DNA from: Pyrobaculum ferrireducens
GTDB lineage: Archaea > Thermoproteota > Thermoprotei > Thermoproteales > Thermoproteaceae
Assembly: GCF_000234805.1 (NCBI RefSeq)
Contig: NC_016645.1
Location: 2,208,391-2,272,390 of the forward strand
Reading direction: 5' to 3'
Length of the DNA stretch: 64,000 nucleotides
Shown: positions 62,812 through 64,000 of the stretch, one piece after another
Layout of the letters: the number at the start of each line of letters is the position of its first letter
Numbering within the stretch: the first letter of the stretch is position 1
Translations under genes and position numbers: made by a program
The notes under the pieces: model-generated
What the model was told of the DNA's origin: nothing
Databases searched by the model: none
What the model saw: the letters and a program-made list of their open reading frames with translations, nothing else

Positions 62812-63348
62812 GTGTCGCTTTCTCCTCTCTACCGCTTCGTCTCCTATCTCTTAATTAGGGAGCTGGAGCCGGACGACTTGCCCAAGGTGAGGCACGTGGT
62901 GGACAACCTACCCGAGCCCTACCGGGGGGATATGCTTTCTGAACTTGACAGAGGCGACGCCTATCTAAGGCTTAGGGTTGACTTCACAAAGACTCTTCTC
63001 ATGTACGTCCACCTCTACGAGTCTGTATTTGTGGATCCCAGCGGCCTTATGTGTACAGACGTGTCTGCGGAGGTGTTGAGGTACTACGCCAAATTCGGCT
63101 ACGAGCCAGACCTAAGGTCGGCTAGGGTGAGGTGCGGAGACCACCTGGGGCTGGAGCTCCTGTTTGCGGCTAGCCTAATGGAGGAGGGTAGGAGGGAGGC
63201 CGCCGCAGACTTTTTCGAGAGGCATCTGGGGAGGTGGGGCCCGCTCGCCGGCTTTGCGATATACAGATCGGCGGCGACCAGCTTCTACAAATCGCTGGGG
63301 ATGCTGGTGGCTGAGCTAATAGCAGAGGGGTATGAAAATCTACGCTGA
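62812..63348 (+). CDS. TorD/DmsD-family molybdoenzyme chaperone
   Basis: The protein of 178 residues is all-helical with the TorD-family pattern: LYRFVSYLLIRELEPDDL at the start, EVLRYYAKFGYEPD, RCGDHLGLELLFAASLMEEG, and ADFFERHLGRWGPLAGFAI near the C-terminus. Such proteins bind twin-arginine leaders and help insert the molybdenum cofactor before export. The GTG at 62812 is used because of its TATA element. The gene overlaps the polyferredoxin gene by 17 bp. The client could be the reductase at 12104 or an enzyme beyond the right edge. Confidence 0.85.
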   Translation: MSLSPLYRFVSYLLIRELEPDDLPKVRHVVDNLPEPYRGDMLSELDRGDAYLRLRVDFTKTLLMYVHLYESVFVDPSGLMCTDVSAEVLRYYAKFGYEPDLRSARVRCGDHLGLELLFAASLMEEGRREAAADFFERHLGRWGPLAGFAIYRSAATSFYKSLGMLVAELIAEGYENLR

Positions 63349-64000
63349 CTTCTCCCGTTGCGTCAGATCCTTCTGGAAGGCCAGCAGATGCTCGAAGTGC
63401 GTAGAGGCGTGTCCCGCCGGCGCTTTGTACGTCGGCGACGGCCGGGTGGAGGTGGCGGAGGATCTCTGCGTGGGGTGCGGCATATGCATAGGCGCGTGCC
63501 CCACCGGCGTCTACACGCCGGCGGAGGAGCTGGGGCCGAGAATTAGCTGTAGAGAGGGGGGTCCCTGCATACACGCGCTGAGGTTTGAGGACTATGTCAA
63601 GCTGGTGGAGAAGTACGGCGAGGTGGAGGTAGACGCTCGTTGCGACGACTGTAAGCTAAGGGACGCCGGCGGCGGCTGGAGGGCCCTAGAGGAGGCTCTG
63701 AAGGCCGGCCTCAGGGTGAAGGTGGCCAGGGGGAGGGGAGGCGATGTGAGCAGGAGGCTTCTCTTTAGGCGGGCCGCGGCTGGGGAGCCGTTAATAAAGG
63801 CCGTTAGGGGGCCGCCGAGGCGGTTTGAATACAGCAGGCCCCTCGGCGCCGAGGGCCTCCGCCCCGTGGTGGACGCGGATCGCTGCGTCTTGTGCGGGGT
63901 GTGCGCCGGCGTCTGCCCCACTGAGGCTGTGAAGGTGGATGAGGAAAGCGGCCTGGTTGCCGTAGACGGTGGGAGGTGTGTGGAGTGCGGCGTCTGTGTC
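63332..64000 (+). CDS. Polyferredoxin-like 4Fe-4S protein (partial, runs off the right edge)
   Basis: From ATG 63332, 223 codons are seen. Cysteine groups for at least four clusters are visible: CSKCVEACPAG, CVGCGICIGACPTG, CVLCGVCAGVCPTE and the start of another (CVECGVCV). Additional cysteines (SCREGGPC, CDDC) lie between them. It is translationally coupled to the TorD gene and likely serves electron transfer to, or maturation of, a molybdoenzyme encoded further right. Confidence 0.85.
   Translation, partial: MKIYADFSRCVRSFWKASRCSKCVEACPAGALYVGDGRVEVAEDLCVGCGICIGACPTGVYTPAEELGPRISCREGGPCIHALRFEDYVKLVEKYGEVEVDARCDDCKLRDAGGGWRALEEALKAGLRVKVARGRGGDVSRRLLFRRAAAGEPLIKAVRGPPRRFEYSRPLGAEGLRPVVDADRCVLCGVCAGVCPTEAVKVDEESGLVAVDGGRCVECGVCV

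Overview
The window looks like chromosomal DNA of a hyperthermophilic crenarchaeon of the Thermoproteales, most likely Pyrobaculum or a close relative. Five observations support this. Almost every transcription unit has a TATA element whose centre lies about 26 bp upstream of the start codon, so transcripts are leaderless. Both tRNA genes carry introns, one at non-canonical positions. The window holds a family-5 (UDGb-type) uracil-DNA glycosylase, a tricorn protease and a PaREP1-type gene. The 25-bp CRISPR repeat is of the Pyrobaculum type. Several reading frames are broken at G/C homopolymers, which matches the G-tract instability described for P. aerophilum. No ribosomal RNA, cas gene or insertion sequence was recognised.

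Layout. 1-5.6 kb: peptide/sugar ABC transporter (a binding protein with permuted domain order, plus the start of its permease) and tricorn protease. 5.7-10.6 kb: glycerate kinase, VKOR, a CoxG-like gene with a decayed second copy, an archaeal ATPase, and a frameshifted MNT/HEPN pair. 10.7-20.5 kb: respiratory block with a PsrA/PhsA-like molybdoenzyme operon (NrfD, four-cluster ferredoxin, catalytic subunit), a CBS protein facing it across a long palindrome, two DUF131 proteins, and a CydA-CydA' oxidase operon without CydB; a YeiH-type transporter follows. 20.4-25 kb: citramalate synthase, VapBC, thioesterase, EamA transporter and UDG. 24.7-28.8 kb: accessory island with two halves of a degraded ATPase gene lying on either side of a 12-repeat CRISPR array, plus an intact MNT/HEPN pair. 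28.9-35.6 kb: regulator, transporters, MqnD-like enzyme, TmcA and aIF2-beta. 35.6-44.7 kb: acyl-CoA metabolism (DUF35 protein, two 3-hydroxyacyl-CoA dehydrogenases, thiolase, acyl-CoA dehydrogenase, acyl-CoA ligase, aldo/keto reductase). 44.7-57.4 kb: M42 aminopeptidase, PhoU, complete Liv-type and Pst transporters, an AbrB-PhoU regulator and a HAD hydrolase. 57.5-64 kb: secreted proteins, tRNA-Tyr, tRNA-Arg, two unknown genes, and a TorD chaperone with a polyferredoxin that runs off the right edge.

How the genes fit together. The molybdoenzyme and the CydAA' oxidase give the cell anaerobic and aerobic ends for a menaquinone-linked respiratory chain; the MqnD-like gene fits menaquinone synthesis. 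The acyl-CoA cluster could serve fatty-acid beta-oxidation, or the acetoacetyl-CoA end of the dicarboxylate/4-hydroxybutyrate cycle known in Thermoproteales. The Pst operon and the AbrB-PhoU gene diverge from a shared promoter region with repeated CATATG boxes, suggesting joint phosphate control.

For curation, the main points are the permuted binding protein, patchwork nucleotide identity between two inverted dehydrogenase genes (gene conversion), G/C-tract frameshifts in citramalate synthase and thiolase, the ATPase gene apparently split by the CRISPR segment, and the two-intron tRNA-Tyr. All family assignments come from reading motifs by eye; no database search was run.
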